DNA from: Natronospirillum operosum
Lineage (GTDB): Bacteria; Pseudomonadota; Gammaproteobacteria; Pseudomonadales; Natronospirillaceae
DNA length: 64,000 nt
Direction: 5' to 3'
Assembly: GCF_004768465.1 (NCBI RefSeq)
Contig: NZ_SRMF01000002.1
Location: forward strand, 456,401-520,400
The stretch's first letter is position 1. Each line of letters opens with the position of its first letter. A program made the position numbers and the translations under genes. The notes under the pieces were generated by a model. That model was not told where the DNA came from, made no database searches, and worked only from the letters and a program-made list of their open reading frames with translations. This document shows, piece by piece, positions 39,582 to 47,983 of this stretch.

Positions 39582-40757
39582 TCAGTGTGCCTGTACGACG
39601 GGTTGGTGAAGTTCATACTGGCCGGCCACCCAGCTTCGGGTTACCTGCCAGTCGTCAGTCAGATGCACCAGATCAGCCTGGTAGCCGGGTGCCAGCCGGC
39701 CCAGGCGGTCTGCGACGCCAAAATAGGTGGCCGGGTAGAGCGCGGCCATGCGCAGTGCCTCTGCCGCCGGCAGCCCGACCTGTTCGATCACATTCCGCAC
39801 TGCCTCGGCCAGCCCGATCGCGGAACCGGCCAGCTTGCCTTCGCTGTTGATCAGCCGCCCTTCCTGGCGTCGAATACGCTCGCCGTACAGGTCGAACTCC
39901 GGATCGGCCGCACCCACGGTGGCCATGGCGTCGCTGACCAGATACAGGTGCCCGTCCGGCTTGGAGCGCCAGGCCAGACGCACCGACTGCGGGTGCACAT
40001 GCCAGCCATCAACGATGATGCCGGCCCAGGTTGACTGATCGACCAGAGCCGCGCCCACCACGCCCGGCTCCCGACCTTCCAGGTTGCGCATGGCATTGAA
40101 CAGATGCGTAAAGCCGCTCAGGCCTTCGCTGATGGCGGCTGCCACCTGCGCCTGGGTGGCATTGCTGTGGCCGGCAGACACTCGGATGCCGGCCTCGACC
40201 AGGCGCCGGATCTGCCCGGGAGTTGTGCGTTCCGGAGCCAGGGTCAGCAGGATGGGCAGCGCGGCGGCCACGTCGATCAGATAGTCCACATCGCGGTCGC
40301 GCAGCGGGCGCAGATAGTCTTCCCGGTGCACCCCCCGGCGCAAGTGACTGAAAAAGGGACCTTCGATATGCAGCCCCAGTATGCCGGGGTTGTCTGCACG
40401 CGCCGCCAGAACAGCTGCCACACAGGCTTGCAGATTGTCTTCGGTATCACTGATGGTGGTCGGCAACAGGCGGGTAGTGCCGGCAGTACGATGGCCTCGG
40501 GTCATCAGGGTCAGGCTGTCCACTGTCGGCGCATTGTTGAACAGCACACCACCGCCACCGTTGACCTGCAGATCAATAAAACCCGGCGCCAGCAGTCCAC
40601 CCTGCAGGTCGGTAGTGGGCAGCTCTGCCGGCACTTCATGCTGTGGCGTCAGCGCCGCGATCTGCTCGCCCTGCAGTACCACGGCGTGGCGGTCCAGAAA
40701 GCGCTCGCCATCGAACAGCCGCGCGCCGACCAGCACCCGGGTTTGCTCATTGTACAT
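39582..40757 (-). CDS. nagA: N-acetylglucosamine-6-phosphate deacetylase NagA
   Basis: A 391-residue amidohydrolase that removes acetate from GlcNAc-6-phosphate. LLAPGFIDLQVNGGGGVLFNN is the family signature; HIEGPFF supplies the metal-binding glutamate, AGHSNATQAQ and FTHLFNAM the histidines, and VSDAMATVG the catalytic aspartate. The ATG at 40757 lies inside the end of nagR (11-base overlap), so translation is coupled. Confidence 0.95.
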   Translation of the reverse strand: MYNEQTRVLVGARLFDGERFLDRHAVVLQGEQIAALTPQHEVPAELPTTDLQGGLLAPGFIDLQVNGGGGVLFNNAPTVDSLTLMTRGHRTAGTTRLLPTTISDTEDNLQACVAAVLAARADNPGILGLHIEGPFFSHLRRGVHREDYLRPLRDRDVDYLIDVAAALPILLTLAPERTTPGQIRRLVEAGIRVSAGHSNATQAQVAAAISEGLSGFTHLFNAMRNLEGREPGVVGAALVDQSTWAGIIVDGWHVHPQSVRLAWRSKPDGHLYLVSDAMATVGAADPEFDLYGERIRRQEGRLINSEGKLAGSAIGLAEAVRNVIEQVGLPAAEALRMAALYPATYFGVADRLGRLAPGYQADLVHLTDDWQVTRSWVAGQYELHQPVVQAH

Positions 40758-41520
40758 CACGAGTATCCATTTTGAGTTCCGTGACAAAGTCGTAGATGTC
40801 ACCCCGGTAATATGAGCGCGTGAACTCTACCGGGCGGTTGTGCTGATCAAAGCCCTGACGCTCGATATAGAGCACGGCCTCACCCGGCGTCATGCTCAGG
40901 TAGTCCGCCACCTGCTGGTCGGCATTGCGCGCAGTCATGGTCTGCAGCGCCCTGACCGGACGCGCGTCATGAGCCTCCAGAGCGGCATACAGGGACGCTC
41001 CGACCTCATCCACCGACTGGATGATGTGCCCCGGCACCGAAGCCACTTCATACGCCATGGGGTTGTCCCCCGCATAGCGCACCCGGGCATAGCGGGTCAG
41101 CATGCTGCCCGGCGACAGGTTGAGCGCTATGGCTTCACGCGGCGATGACTGTATCCGCTCCCGTGACAGCCACTCGGAGCGGGAAGGCAGGCCCCGTGCT
41201 GCCATGTCCTCGGTAAAGCTGTTCAGCACCGACAGGTTCTTGTGTATGGCTTCCTGCTGCGGTTTCAGTACGCGAGTACCTGCGCCCTGACGCTGCATAA
41301 GCAACCCCTGCTCGACCAGTGTTTCGATCGCCTTGCGCACGGTCACGCGGGACACCCCCAGCGCCACCGCCAGATCACGCTGCGGCGGCAGGTACTCGCC
41401 CTCTTCCAGCATGCCTTCATGCATGGCCTGCTTCAGGGCCCGGGCCAGTTGTACATAGAGAGAGCCCGGACGTTTGGGGTCTGGACGCAGATAGTCAAGC
41501 AGCGTCTGCATATCAGTCAT
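40747..41520 (-). CDS. nagR: GntR/HutC-family amino-sugar repressor (NagR-like)
   Basis: A 257-residue regulator. The winged helix (about 15-85) has LPPQRDLAVALGVSRVTVRKAIETLVEQGLLMQRQGAGT. The UTRA domain (about 100-255) ends in ERQGFDQHNRPVEFTRSYYRGDIYDFVTEL, as in NagR/NagQ proteins that sense GlcNAc-6-P or GlcN-6-P. It overlaps the kinase gene by four bases and nagA by 11. Candidate operators with GGTAT(T/C) repeats at 42518-42534 and 44549-44587 would let it control its own operon, the hexosaminidase and the ABC importer. Confidence 0.88.
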   Translation of the reverse strand: MTDMQTLLDYLRPDPKRPGSLYVQLARALKQAMHEGMLEEGEYLPPQRDLAVALGVSRVTVRKAIETLVEQGLLMQRQGAGTRVLKPQQEAIHKNLSVLNSFTEDMAARGLPSRSEWLSRERIQSSPREAIALNLSPGSMLTRYARVRYAGDNPMAYEVASVPGHIIQSVDEVGASLYAALEAHDARPVRALQTMTARNADQQVADYLSMTPGEAVLYIERQGFDQHNRPVEFTRSYYRGDIYDFVTELKMDTRDVQ

Positions 41521-42425
41521 GGTCGGATAGAGTCCTCTGAACGGGTGGCATTCTGCCTGATGAAATAAAGGGCGCCCGCAATGGCATCTTCACGCGCGGG
41601 CACCAGAAAACGGGTCAGTGCAGCCGGCAAATGCGCTGACACGGCCGGAGCCAATCCGCCCAGCAGGGCCACCGGACTGGCGTGCATGTCCAGCAGCCGC
41701 TGCACCAGCAGACCCACCTCGCGCGCCTGTTCCTGCAGCAGTGTCTCGGCAGCAGCGTCACCCTGATCGGCATACTCGACCACGGTGCGTGCATAGTGTG
41801 CATAATCACCCGAACGGGCCGTTGCGGCCCACTCGGTGATGCGCCGCGGGTTGTCAGCGAACCGGGCCAGCAGATGACGGGTCAGCGGTGTCTCGGGAAC
41901 CATGCCGTCACTGGCACGCAGGGTCAGTTGCAGGGCCCGCTGCCCCAGCCAGGCACCACTGCCCTGATCGGCCAGCGGAAAACCCCAGCCATCGAGAATC
42001 TGCCCCTGGCCTGCGCGGATGGCCCAGCCGACAATGCCGGTGCCGACGACAACCAGCCCGCCATCCTGCCCCTGGTGCGCGCCCAGACAGGCCACATGCG
42101 CATCATTGACCACCTGCACGGAGGCCCAGGGCGGCTGCCAGCCTGCAACCAGTTGGCGGGCTGAAGGCAGCTCCGCCCCCGCCAGGCCCAGGCCGGCATG
42201 CACCCGGGACTGGCCCTGCGGCCCGATACCAGCGCTGCGCAACAGGGTGTCGACGCACTGTTCAACAGCGACCAGCGCCTGCTCACGCTGCTGGTAGAGG
42301 TTGGCTGGCCCGGCGCTGGCTTCGGCCAGGCAGTCACCGGCAGCATTTTCCAGCCGCCCGCGACAGCCTGTGCCGCCGCCGTCCACCCCGACGTAGAGCG
42401 GTTCTTCGGTAACTGCTGAATTCAT
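41517..42425 (-). CDS. N-acetylglucosamine kinase (BadF/BadG/BcrA ATPase family)
   Basis: A 302-residue ASKHA-fold kinase. YVGVDGGGTGCRGRL is the first phosphate-binding motif, VVGTGIVGWAI the second, and GWGFPLADQGSGAWLGQRAL the sugar-binding region seen in GlcNAc/glucosamine kinases. It should phosphorylate GlcNAc released in the cytoplasm by the GH20 enzyme. It is the first gene of the leftward nag operon. A phosphotransferase system is absent, consistent with import by ABC transporter followed by kinase. Confidence 0.87.
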   Translation of the reverse strand: MNSAVTEEPLYVGVDGGGTGCRGRLENAAGDCLAEASAGPANLYQQREQALVAVEQCVDTLLRSAGIGPQGQSRVHAGLGLAGAELPSARQLVAGWQPPWASVQVVNDAHVACLGAHQGQDGGLVVVGTGIVGWAIRAGQGQILDGWGFPLADQGSGAWLGQRALQLTLRASDGMVPETPLTRHLLARFADNPRRITEWAATARSGDYAHYARTVVEYADQGDAAAETLLQEQAREVGLLVQRLLDMHASPVALLGGLAPAVSAHLPAALTRFLVPAREDAIAGALYFIRQNATRSEDSIRP

Positions 42426-42501
42426 ACCGACTGTATTCCCATAGCGTGATACTGACCTGTTGCGGCTTCAATGTGCCCGGGATGAAACATGCAAGCAGCG
42501 C

Positions 42502-42534
42502 TTTACCCGACCCTGATAATACCAATATAATACC
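42502..42534 (+). promoter_or_regulatory. Rightward promoter overlapped by phased repeats (nag divergent region)
   Basis: TTTACC (42502-42507), an 18-base spacer and a perfect TATAAT (42526-42531) form a sigma-70 promoter for the hexosaminidase. AATACC occurs at 42518-42523 and 42529-42534, exactly 11 bases apart and flanking the -10 box. On the other strand these read GGTATT, the same motif found before the ABC importer. I infer a NagR operator. Confidence 0.6.
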
Positions 42535-42579
42535 TTTAGAGAGCCATGACAATCAACGTCCGCACAAAAGGAGCCCGAC

Positions 42580-44499
42580 GTGCCCGATACAGCCTGCCCG
42601 ATCGCCGGACATCTGCAACAGGTCACACCGGATGCCGCAAGCTATCAGCTCACCCTGGTGCTCACCAACACCAGTGGTGTTCGGCTGGTCAATGCCGAAC
42701 TGCACTTTTCTCTGGCCGAAACTCTTGAAGCCGGTGAAATCTCGGGCGCCGAGCTGATCAGTCGCGATGGCGATCTGCACCGGATTCGTCTGCCCCAACT
42801 GGGGCCCGACGATCAGTTGACACTGCGTCTGCACAGCTGCAAACGCAAGCTGCGCAAGGCCACGGACTGTCCTTACGGGTATTTTCTGCGCACCGCAGAA
42901 GGGCAGTGTCACGAGCTGGACATTCAACCGGGACTGCTGAACTGGGACCTGCAGCCGGTGCCCGTGTCCCGGCCCGACAGTGTGCAGACACTGATACCGC
43001 AACCCCAGGCGCTGACGCTGTCGGAGGCCACCACCTTTGCGTGCCCGACCCGCATCGTCTGGACTCCGGATCAGGCTGAACTTGATGACCCGACCGCCTG
43101 GGCACAGCTGTTCCGGCGCTATGCCGGGCCGGAACTGACCACCACGCCGGACAGTAACGCCGCCTGGCCCCTGACCCTGGAACAACAGCCCGACCTGCCG
43201 CAGGGCGGCTACAGGCTGACCATCGAGGCACACGGCGGACAACTGACGGTGGCCGACGGCGCCGGCATCCATGCCGGCTTGTCCAGCCTGGTGCAATGGC
43301 TGGCCGGGCATAGAGTGCAACCCGTGGTCATCGAGGATGCACCGCGTTTCGACTACCGCGGCCTGCACATCGACACCGCCCGCCACTTCGTGCCCATCGA
43401 TGAACTGCACGACCTGCTTGAACTCTGCGCCCTCTATCGCCTGAACCGCCTGCACTGGCACCTGACCGATGACGAAGCCTGGCGGCTCGACATCCGGACC
43501 TATCCGACCCTGACCTCGATCGGCGCCTGGCGCGGACCGGACCGGGCCATGCCGCCCCAGATGGGCACCGGCGCCCATACTCATGGGGGGTTCTACAGCC
43601 AGGATGAAGTCAGAGCCTTGGTGCGCCACGCTGGCGCACTGGGCATCCGGGTCATTCCGGAAATCGATCTGCCCGGCCATGCCCGCGCCATGCTGCGTGC
43701 CCTGCCGGAACTGCAGGACCCGGCCGATCAGTCCCGCTACCTGAGCGTGCAGAGCTATGACGACAACACCCTGAACCCGGGCGTCAGCGCCACGCTGACC
43801 ATACTGAAGAATATCCTGAGCGAAGTGGTTGAGCTGTTCCCCGACGCACCCGTTCATCTGGGTTCGGACGAGGTCCCGGCGGGTGTCTGGACCGGCAGCC
43901 CACAGGCCCGGGCGCGGGCAGAGGAACTGGGGCTGGCCGGGGTGGAGCAACTGCATGGCTGGCTGCTGCGGGAACTGGAAACCTGGCTGCGGGAGACCCA
44001 CGGACGCACCATCAGTGGCTGGGAGGAAATCATTGTCGACGGCATGGTCAGCCCGCTGACTGCGGTCTACTCCTGGCAGGGCGTGGAAGCCGGACTGGCT
44101 GCTGCGCAGCAGGGATATCAGGTTGTGCTTACACCGGCCCAGTACTGCTACCTCGACCTGGCCTGGGACCCGGGTTTTCATGAGCCGGGCTACTACTGGG
44201 CCGGCACCACGGACCTGGCACAGGCCTATCAGTACGAACCGCTGGCCGGCTGGGAACACACGGATGCCGCCACCCGGGACCGTCTGCAGGGCCTGCAGGC
44301 CTGCCTGTGGAGCGAACTGCCGGATCGGCCCGAACGCCGCGCCTACATGTTGCTGCCCAGACTGCTGGCAGTGGCCGAACGTGCCTGGTCCAGCGCCGAA
44401 ACCAGAAACCTGGAGGACTTTCGTCAGCGCTGCCTGCAGCATCGCTGGCACTGGCAGCAGGCGGGCTGGCACTACCGGACTCCGGCGCTGGGGTGGTGA
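42580..44499 (+). CDS. Cytoplasmic beta-N-acetylhexosaminidase (GH20)
   Basis: A 639-residue glycoside hydrolase that removes terminal GlcNAc from chito-oligosaccharides. An N-terminal beta-sandwich (about 1-125) and a GH20b domain (about 140-260) precede the barrel, which starts at FDYRGLHIDTARHFVP. The catalytic pair is D430-E431 in HLGSDEVPAGVW. IPEIDLPGHARAML is also typical. No signal peptide or lipobox is visible, so it should act inside the cell on imported sugars. The start is GTG at 42580, seven bases after AAAAGGAG. It is divergent from the nag operon. Confidence 0.93.
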   Translation: MPDTACPIAGHLQQVTPDAASYQLTLVLTNTSGVRLVNAELHFSLAETLEAGEISGAELISRDGDLHRIRLPQLGPDDQLTLRLHSCKRKLRKATDCPYGYFLRTAEGQCHELDIQPGLLNWDLQPVPVSRPDSVQTLIPQPQALTLSEATTFACPTRIVWTPDQAELDDPTAWAQLFRRYAGPELTTTPDSNAAWPLTLEQQPDLPQGGYRLTIEAHGGQLTVADGAGIHAGLSSLVQWLAGHRVQPVVIEDAPRFDYRGLHIDTARHFVPIDELHDLLELCALYRLNRLHWHLTDDEAWRLDIRTYPTLTSIGAWRGPDRAMPPQMGTGAHTHGGFYSQDEVRALVRHAGALGIRVIPEIDLPGHARAMLRALPELQDPADQSRYLSVQSYDDNTLNPGVSATLTILKNILSEVVELFPDAPVHLGSDEVPAGVWTGSPQARARAEELGLAGVEQLHGWLLRELETWLRETHGRTISGWEEIIVDGMVSPLTAVYSWQGVEAGLAAAQQGYQVVLTPAQYCYLDLAWDPGFHEPGYYWAGTTDLAQAYQYEPLAGWEHTDAATRDRLQGLQACLWSELPDRPERRAYMLLPRLLAVAERAWSSAETRNLEDFRQRCLQHRWHWQQAGWHYRTPALGW

Positions 44500-44530
44500 A
44501 ACAATCTGGCCCTGACAGCTCGATCAGATC

Positions 44531-44587
44531 TTGCAATGGCACAGAATAGGTATTATTTTGGTATCTTAATTGGCCCTTGTTGGTATT
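44531..44587 (+). promoter_or_regulatory. Promoter with phased GGTAT(T/C) repeats before the amino-sugar ABC importer
   Basis: TTGCAA (44531-44536), 17 bases, TATTTT (44554-44559) form a weak sigma-70 promoter. GGTATT at 44549, GGTATC at 44560 and GGTATT at 44582 start 11 and 22 bases apart, that is, on one face of the helix. The first two match the pair at 42518-42534 (opposite orientation) in 15 of 17 bases. The likely binder is the NagR-like repressor. Confidence 0.6.
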
Positions 44588-44621
44588 GAAAGGGGCTGAT
44601 CAACAAGAACGAAAACAACAG

Positions 44622-44629
44622 AACAACAA
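44622..44629 (+). promoter_or_regulatory. CA motif in an A/C-rich leader (possible Hfq/Crc site)
   Basis: AACAACAA fits the AAYAAYAA motif recognised by Hfq with Crc in Pseudomonas. It lies 20 bases before the start codon, in a leader (about 44600-44640) made almost only of A and C. Whether this organism has Crc cannot be seen here. Confidence 0.4.
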
Positions 44630-44649
44630 AACAGGCAAGAGGACTCCCC

Positions 44650-45900
44650 ATGAAACACATCAAAGGCACCCTGGCAGGTCTGACGGCAGCCATTACGCTG
44701 AGCGCCGGCACGGCCGTCTATGCGGACACCGTACTGAACACCTACACCTGGCGCCCTCAGGATGAAGCCCTGTGGACCTATATCAACGACAACAACCTGA
44801 TTGACGGCGTGACTGTCCGCCTGGACACCACCACGGAAGATTTCGAGTCCAAGCTGCGCGTCGACATGCAGAGCAATCGGCCCGATCTGTTCTTTGCCAA
44901 GGCCGGAGCGCCCTGGCTGTCATCCTGGATGGACGCAGACGTGATCGCTCCCATCAGCGACTATGACGTCGATCTGGACATGTTCGGTGCTGCCGCCATT
45001 ACCGGCAGCACCGGCTCGGACGGCGTGGTCTACTCGGTGCCTGTCGGCATGGAGCTGCAGGCGATTCTCTACAACAGGGCAGCACTGGAGCAGCACGGCA
45101 TCAGTGAACCCCAGACCCTGGCCGAACTGGAAGCGGCTTTCGCCACGCTGGAGGAGAACGGCATCGTACCGATGCATGTGGGCGCGCGCGCCGGCTGGTG
45201 GGTCAACCAGGTGTTCAACGAAGTGCTGATCGCCGGCTTTGCCGGAGATGACTGGACCCGCGACGTGATTACCGGGGACGCCTGTTTTACTGATGACGCC
45301 TATGTGGATGCCCTGCGTGCGGTTGAACGCTGGCGCGACAATGGCTGGCTGAACCCGAACCCCCTTGCGGATGACTATGGCGCCATGCGTACCGATGTGG
45401 CACTGGGTACATCAGCCATGATGATCGACGGTATCTGGTCCGCCGGACCGGCCTCACCCATGTTCGATATTGAACCGGATCTGGAGCTGGGCATCATGCC
45501 TATCCCGGAAGGTAGGGCCTATGGCTTCCCGGATTTCGGTCTGGCCGCCAACCCGAACTCCAACAAGCAGGATGCCATCGAGAAGGTACTGCAGTTTGTG
45601 ATCACGGAAGAGTTCGCCCAGCTCTACGCGGAACATGTCGGCCTCCCGGCCGCCAACTATGATCTGAATGTGGACGATGAACGCATCGCGACCGCAGCGC
45701 GGCTGATCGCCGAGAACAATGTGGCTGCCAATCCGTTCTTCTCCTACGAACTGAATGCCGACGAGCCGAGCTATGCACAGCTCGTGGCCGATGAAGTGGC
45801 CCGTCTGGTTGCGGGCAGGGCCGATGCGGAAAGTACAGCTCAGGCTATTCAGAATGGCCTCAATGGCTGGGGCTATGTGGGCGCTGATCACTGCAGCTGA
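44650..45900 (+). CDS. Sugar ABC transporter substrate-binding protein (amino-sugar island)
   Basis: A 416-residue periplasmic protein of solute-binding family 1. The signal peptide ends near AGTAVYA-DTVLNTYTW. GMELQAILYNRAALEQHGI and GARAGWWVNQVFNEVLIAGF are typical of oligosaccharide-binding proteins of this family. It stands next to the GH20 gene under a promoter with nag-type repeats, so chitobiose or GlcNAc is the likely ligand. A terminator directly follows the gene, so it will be made in excess over the permeases. Confidence 0.85.
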   Translation: MKHIKGTLAGLTAAITLSAGTAVYADTVLNTYTWRPQDEALWTYINDNNLIDGVTVRLDTTTEDFESKLRVDMQSNRPDLFFAKAGAPWLSSWMDADVIAPISDYDVDLDMFGAAAITGSTGSDGVVYSVPVGMELQAILYNRAALEQHGISEPQTLAELEAAFATLEENGIVPMHVGARAGWWVNQVFNEVLIAGFAGDDWTRDVITGDACFTDDAYVDALRAVERWRDNGWLNPNPLADDYGAMRTDVALGTSAMMIDGIWSAGPASPMFDIEPDLELGIMPIPEGRAYGFPDFGLAANPNSNKQDAIEKVLQFVITEEFAQLYAEHVGLPAANYDLNVDDERIATAARLIAENNVAANPFFSYELNADEPSYAQLVADEVARLVAGRADAESTAQAIQNGLNGWGYVGADHCS

Positions 45901-45933
45901 GACAGTGATCCATTATCTGTGAGCCAACCGACT

Positions 45934-45970
45934 GCCGACCGCCTGAACCTCTCCGGCGGTCGGCCTTTTT
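45934..45970 (+). terminator. Intrinsic (attenuating) terminator after the binding-protein gene
   Basis: GCCGACCGCC (45934-45943) pairs with GGCGGTCGGC (45955-45964) as a perfect 10-bp stem with an 11-base loop, followed by CTTTTT. It lies between the binding-protein gene and the first permease, and probably lets only part of transcription pass. Confidence 0.85.
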
Positions 45971-45994
45971 ATCCATGCTGACCGGATAAACCCT

Positions 45995-46954
45995 ATGACA
46001 CGCTCTCTTTCCACGACGCCCGCCGATACCACCAAAGGTCGTCGGCGCATGAGCTATGCCATACGGGAACGCCTTGAGCGCACCTTGCTGCTCGTGCCCG
46101 GTGTCGTCCTCTATGGTCTGTTCAATTTCATTCCCCTGCTGGGTCTGCTGTACCTTTCTCAGGTGCGCTGGCGGGGTATCGGCGAGATGCACTATGTCGG
46201 GCTCGACAACTTTCGCCAGGTGCTGCTGAACCCCTATTTCCGCGACCAGTTGTTCAATGCCTTCTTCCAGAATGTCATCTTCTTTTTCGTGGTCATCGGC
46301 AGCTTCCTGATTATCGGCACTGGCCTGGCCCTGCTGCTGAGTTTCAGAACCTGGGGTCGCAAGACCTACCAGACCCTGTTTTTTCTGCCCTATCCGCTGG
46401 CTGCCGCAGCGGTGGCCTTCCTGCTTGATCTGTTCGTCAACACCCGGGGGCCGCTGAATGCCGCCCTGACCGGCCTTGGCATCACCGAGGCTCCGATTCC
46501 GTTTCTGGGCAGTGAAGACACGGCGCTGGTTACACTCGCCCTCTTCTACTCCTGGCACCGCATGGGTTTCGCGATCATGCTGGTGCTGTCGGCCATTCTG
46601 GCCGTGCGCAATGACCTGCTGGAGGCGGCCATCCTGGACGGTGCCAACCGGCTGCAGGCCATCCGTCATATCGTCATGCCGGTGCTGGCGCCGGCCTTTG
46701 TGCTGATTACCGTCATCATCATGGTCGACGTGTTCAACAATGCCGACTACACCCTGCTGATCATGGGGCCCGAGGCCGGTCCGCTGCGCTCCACCGATGT
46801 CATGGGCACCTATCTGTTCCGCACCGCCTTCGGGGGCTCGGCAGCGTCAGTGAACACCAACTTCGGCATGGCGGCAGCCATCGGCCTGCTGACGGCCATC
46901 ATGATCATGCCGGCGGCCATCATCCTGGCTCTGCGCAATCTGCGCCGAGACTGA
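45995..46954 (+). CDS. Sugar ABC transporter permease (MalF type)
   Basis: A 319-residue inner-membrane protein with six predicted helices. The coupling (EAA) loop reads EAAILDGANRLQAIRHIVMPVLAPA. It pairs with the next gene to form the membrane channel of the importer. The ATG at 45995 overlaps no other feature; an internal ATG at 46049 (MSYAIRERLERTLLL) is an alternative start. Confidence 0.9.
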   Translation: MTRSLSTTPADTTKGRRRMSYAIRERLERTLLLVPGVVLYGLFNFIPLLGLLYLSQVRWRGIGEMHYVGLDNFRQVLLNPYFRDQLFNAFFQNVIFFFVVIGSFLIIGTGLALLLSFRTWGRKTYQTLFFLPYPLAAAAVAFLLDLFVNTRGPLNAALTGLGITEAPIPFLGSEDTALVTLALFYSWHRMGFAIMLVLSAILAVRNDLLEAAILDGANRLQAIRHIVMPVLAPAFVLITVIIMVDVFNNADYTLLIMGPEAGPLRSTDVMGTYLFRTAFGGSAASVNTNFGMAAAIGLLTAIMIMPAAIILALRNLRRD

Positions 46955-46978
46955 GAGCTCGCAAAAGAGGTTCAAGTT

Positions 46979-47821
46979 ATGGACAAGATTTTCCGCCTCA
47001 GCCACCGAGAGCAACTGGTCGTCCAGGTGATCCTGCTGGCCTGGGCTACCGTGGTGTTGCTGCCTTTCGGCGCGGCCATCCTGAACTCCCTCAAGCCTAA
47101 TGTGGGCCAGGTATTTCGGGAGCCGTTCGGCTTTCCGGACCCGGTGACCTGGAGCAACTACCTCGACGCCTGGACATCGGCGAACTTCGGCACCTACTTT
47201 CTCAATTCGGCCATCATAGCCGTCTCCTGCGTGGTGCTGGTGGTGTTCTGTGCCACCACGACGGCCTTTGTGCTGTCACGCATGCCCTTTCGCGGCAGCA
47301 CCTTCATTTTCATGTGTTTCATGCTTGGGGTCATCATTCCCATCCGCCTGACCCTGGCGCCCCTGTTCGTGATTGTGCGCGAACTGAGCCTGCTGGACAG
47401 CCTGCTGGGGGTCATTCTGGTGCAATCGGCCAGCATGATGCCGGTGTCTGTGTTCATTCTGGTGTCCTTCATGCGCGGCATATCGAAGGAACTGGAGGAA
47501 GCTGCCCGCATGGACGGTGCACTGCCGTTTCGCATCTACTGGAGTATCATGCTGCCCCTGGTCAAGCCGGCGGTGGCAACGGTGGCCCTGCTCACCTTTG
47601 TGCTGTCATGGAACGAGTACTTTCTGCCGCTGATCTTCCTGCAAAGCTCGGAGAACTTCCCGCTGACCCTGGGTATCCGGCAGTTCAATCAGCAGTATTC
47701 GGTACAGTGGCACATGATGTTCGCCGGTATCATCATCATGATGGTGCCCACGATAGTGGCCTTCCTGCTGGCATCACGCCAGTTCATTTCCGGGCTTACG
47801 CAGGGCGCCCTGAAGGAGTAG
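46979..47821 (+). CDS. Sugar ABC transporter permease (MalG type)
   Basis: A 280-residue membrane protein with six helices. The coupling loop is EEAARMDGALPFRIYWSIMLPLVKPA, followed by LSWNEYFLPLIFL as in MalG-like subunits. It follows the first permease by 24 bp, with AGAGG upstream. No ATPase gene follows; the next gene is an AraC regulator, so the ATP-hydrolysing subunit must come from elsewhere. Confidence 0.9.
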   Translation: MDKIFRLSHREQLVVQVILLAWATVVLLPFGAAILNSLKPNVGQVFREPFGFPDPVTWSNYLDAWTSANFGTYFLNSAIIAVSCVVLVVFCATTTAFVLSRMPFRGSTFIFMCFMLGVIIPIRLTLAPLFVIVRELSLLDSLLGVILVQSASMMPVSVFILVSFMRGISKELEEAARMDGALPFRIYWSIMLPLVKPAVATVALLTFVLSWNEYFLPLIFLQSSENFPLTLGIRQFNQQYSVQWHMMFAGIIIMMVPTIVAFLLASRQFISGLTQGALKE

Positions 47822-47983
47822 ACCAGCGGCCTGCCTGCAGACTCGGGCAGGGATGACAAAATAGTACAGATTTTTCGGCAGTACATACTGGTGGTTTGTG
47901 GTGGTTCGTCGTTAAATGGGTAATTGGGGGACCCCACACAACGCCCCTGCAGAGTGCCGTCAGGCCGGGAGCGGGAGAGTGCC

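Noticed and set aside
42553..44472. 639-codon open frame antisense to the GH20 gene
   Set aside because: It mirrors the hexosaminidase frame in GC-rich DNA. Its translation is low-complexity and matches no family.
45901..47983. An ATPase gene hidden near the amino-sugar importer
   Set aside because: All frames between the permeases and the AraC gene were considered; no Walker A or LSGGQ signature occurs there.
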